Origin: Allolobophora icterica | Taxonomy: Eukaryota; Annelida; Clitellata; Crassiclitellata; Lumbricidae | Assembly: GCA_963556255.1 (NCBI GenBank) | Contig: OY744612.1 | Coordinates: 21,913,532 to 21,977,531 of the forward strand | DNA: 64,000 nt | Direction: 5' to 3' | Shown: positions 53,203 through 64,000 of the stretch, one piece after another | How the letters are laid out: every line of letters begins with the position of its first letter | Position numbering within the stretch: position 1 is the stretch's first letter | Notes under the pieces: model-generated | Told to the model about the DNA's origin: nothing | Database searches by the model: none | The model's input: only the letters and a program-made list of their open reading frames with translations | Position numbers and translations under genes: made by a program

Positions 53203-53610
53203 CAGAGGCGGCGCTACACCAGGGCGCGCCAGGGCAAATGCCCTGGTAAAAAGCTTTTGCCCTGGTCGATGCCCTGCCAGAATTTTTGACCTGTCCAGAA
53301 TTTGTTCGCGCATATTTGTTATATCCTGAGATATAAATTCTCTTAATTCACTGAAATGTTAAAATTTCCTTTACAAATGTCAAAAAGCGTTCAACTTCCG
53401 GGGGCTTCACCCATCTTACCTCCCGACTATAGAAAACTATAATAGTGCTGGGGGCGATATATGGCAAGCGCGGTAGCGCGATCTTAGGCCTATATGATCA
53501 CCATTTAAGGTCGCGTTACCGCGCTCTCCATAAATCGCCCTCTGCACCGGTTACTTGTACGACTGCCCTGGCATTGCCCTGGTTACAAAAAATGTCTGGC
53601 GCCGTCACTG
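53203..53610. mobile_element. hAT-like MITE, perfect 8-bp TSD
   Basis: The ends are CAGAGGCGGCGCTAC and TGGCGCCGTCACTG. CACCGATA flanks it at 53195-53202 and 53611-53618. The interior has CCAGGGCAAATGCCCTGG and CCCTGGCATTGCCCTGG, inverted subterminal repeats near each end. Confidence 0.9.
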
Positions 53611-53854
53611 CACCGATAGCCAATTCGTCATTCGCAATCGCTACTCGCTAGATGTTTGGATAAAACATAAAATACGTGAAACACGATACATATCGCCGAT
53701 TTCTAAAAAAATAGCACAAACACATTTCTGGCTTTTGTCTCTTTCTCTAGCCTATCTGCTTCTTCAAAGCTATGCATATCGGGAACACCGTTCAAATGAG
53801 CCAATAGCTACAGTCACAGCTTTACAGGCGTATCTCCTCCCTCTTTAGGTGACG

Positions 53855-53935
53855 GGTCGTAATCGTAATCGTAATCACCACACTTCTAAAGCGTCACTCG
53901 AAGACGAAGCGCAGGACACCAGCCCATTCACGAGT
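53855..53935 (-). mobile_element. LINE 3'-end fragment
   Basis: The plus strand reads TCGTAATCGTAATCGTAATC then TTCTAAAGCGTCACTCG, the complement of the shared LINE 3' end and tail. The 1.4 kb that follows (53936-55319) shows no recognised feature. Confidence 0.55.
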
Positions 53936-55319
53936 ATACGTCAAATCTGTTATATATATGTGCACTGGTTCAGATGGCGGGTCTCAAAACAGAGGTGCCG
54001 GATGATCTAAAATCCGTCGGGATTTGGCTGAATTTAACCACTGTCAAGCGAAAGTTTAAGTTACCAGGCAACCGCAAAGAAGGGAGAGGCATAGGCCTAT
54101 ATGTTTGGAGAAAGGCAAACGTACAGTTTTTTACGTTATAAGCATATACTTGGTAAACTGAAGAAGATAAATGTATAGGCCTAGGCCTATATACTGATGT
54201 CAACGCTGTTTTGATTGAACCATAAGCGTTACATAATGGATCCAATTAAAAAGTGTCACATAAACGATATTCCGTCTCACTGCTTCCCCGCCCCCACCCC
54301 TGTTCGCTTGCAGAAACCCAAGCTATAGCTAGGTCTCTGGTCCTGTACAGTGTATAGGGCCTACTATAGATAAACCAGAGCTCCTTATATATCCAGTTAT
54401 CAACCCATACATGGGTTTTGTCAATTTAGCCAACGTTGTTTACTCTGTTTGGGCTCGGATTGCTGAAAAATGTAATCGAATATTGCGGCCGTGGCTGGCG
54501 TTTTAATGGTTTTATTTAATGAAGCCAGTTACGGCTTTCTTTTGTACAAAGCTGCAGCCTCAGAAACCTTATCAAAGAGGCTGGGCGCTGAAAGTTTGAT
54601 TAGCCTTTTGCTAAGTTAATCAAGACGACATAGCTGCCATGAACACTCTTATTAAGCAGATTAGCTTAAACCAACGTGCCAGCAGCTGAGCAGCGTATAC
54701 CGAGCAGGCCTGCACACAACGTACAGGCCTTGCTCAAAATGACAATCCCAGATTTAAATGTTTTAAAGGAAATAATAATTGTGTTTCGTGTCAATGTCTA
54801 CAGCAATTAGCTGTATGCAGAGTGCAGTTTCTGCATGGTTAGAAGCAAGCAGTGTTGGATGGTAACCGGCCAATTACTGTCTAATTACCGGTGAAAATGC
54901 CAAGTGGGTCGCAGTTCGGAAAGTGCCCTGCATGCTCCCTTTACATGCAGACGGTGCTCTGATTGTTGTTTCAGTTGCCTTGTAGGCCTAAGTATATAGC
55001 AAGAACGAGAAAGTTTTGATTTATCTTGGTATGGTGCAGATTGTAAATTAGTCCTATGAATATCAGTTGCATTTTAGCAGGAAACGAGGAAGTGTTTGTT
55101 TCTTGTGGTCATGAGCAGAGTGCAAATTGACAGCTTATATTCTGCCTCTTGACTTCGAATGCTATGAACAGAGGCCAGAATCAGTTCTGACAGTGCATTT
55201 AATAAACGGGCATATATGATTTGCTCTGGATTTAAACAGGTTGCAAACTACACATAGTTTTTCGTTGTAATGTCATGTCTTTAGGTGAAAATGAAATAAA
55301 TAATGTTTTTATTTACAGA

Positions 55320-64000
<8,681 letters not shown>

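Overview
This is a stretch of a metazoan nuclear genome. It has spliced genes with GT-AG introns, long AT-rich introns, CR1/L2-like and other non-LTR retrotransposon remnants, tRNA-derived SINEs, many non-autonomous DNA transposons and long microsatellites. The gene set includes a LIM+transglutaminase-like protein, the flagellar radial-spoke protein RSPH3, Derlin-2, mitochondrial NDUFS8 and an Ig-superfamily protein. This fits an animal with motile cilia, most likely a marine invertebrate. I cannot place it to phylum.

Layout. 1-8.1 kb: gene-free and repeat-rich (LINE fragments, hAT-like MITEs, a mariner-like MITE nested in a hAT element nested in a LINE). 8.2-18.3 kb (+): an 11-coding-exon gene of about 1221 aa with one LIM domain, a coiled coil, an acidic low-complexity segment and a KY/Hillarin/LTD-1-type transglutaminase-like domain that seems to lack the catalytic triad. 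Its 3'UTR carries a 42-bp tandem repeat. 20.4-26.4 kb (+): RSPH3 (7 exons, about 407 aa), with a perfect RFX X-box about 140 bp upstream of the ATG. 34.5-28.3 kb (-): Derlin-2 (6 exons, about 253 aa), with a UPRE-like motif upstream of its ATG. 35.3-40.7 kb (+): NDUFS8 (6 exons, about 219 aa), divergent from Derlin-2 across about 750 bp. 40.9-44.1 kb: a tandem array with higher-order (trimer) organisation starting just after the NDUFS8 stop codon. 44-55 kb: gene-poor and dense in repeats. 55.3-64 kb (+): the 5' part of an Ig-superfamily gene (signal peptide, two complete Ig domains and the first half of a third), running off the window, with an apparent GC-AG first intron.

The genes are unrelated housekeeping or cell-biology genes (cytoskeleton/muscle, cilia, ER-associated degradation, respiratory complex I, adhesion) and do not form one pathway. 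The main structural theme is mobile DNA. I find 15 hAT-like non-autonomous elements whose ends carry 8-bp target-site duplications (11 perfect, 4 with one mismatch). Five families with different termini share one short internal motif. There are several nested insertions whose relative age can be read directly. All exon boundaries come from manual splice-site and reading-frame matching; no alignment or search was run.
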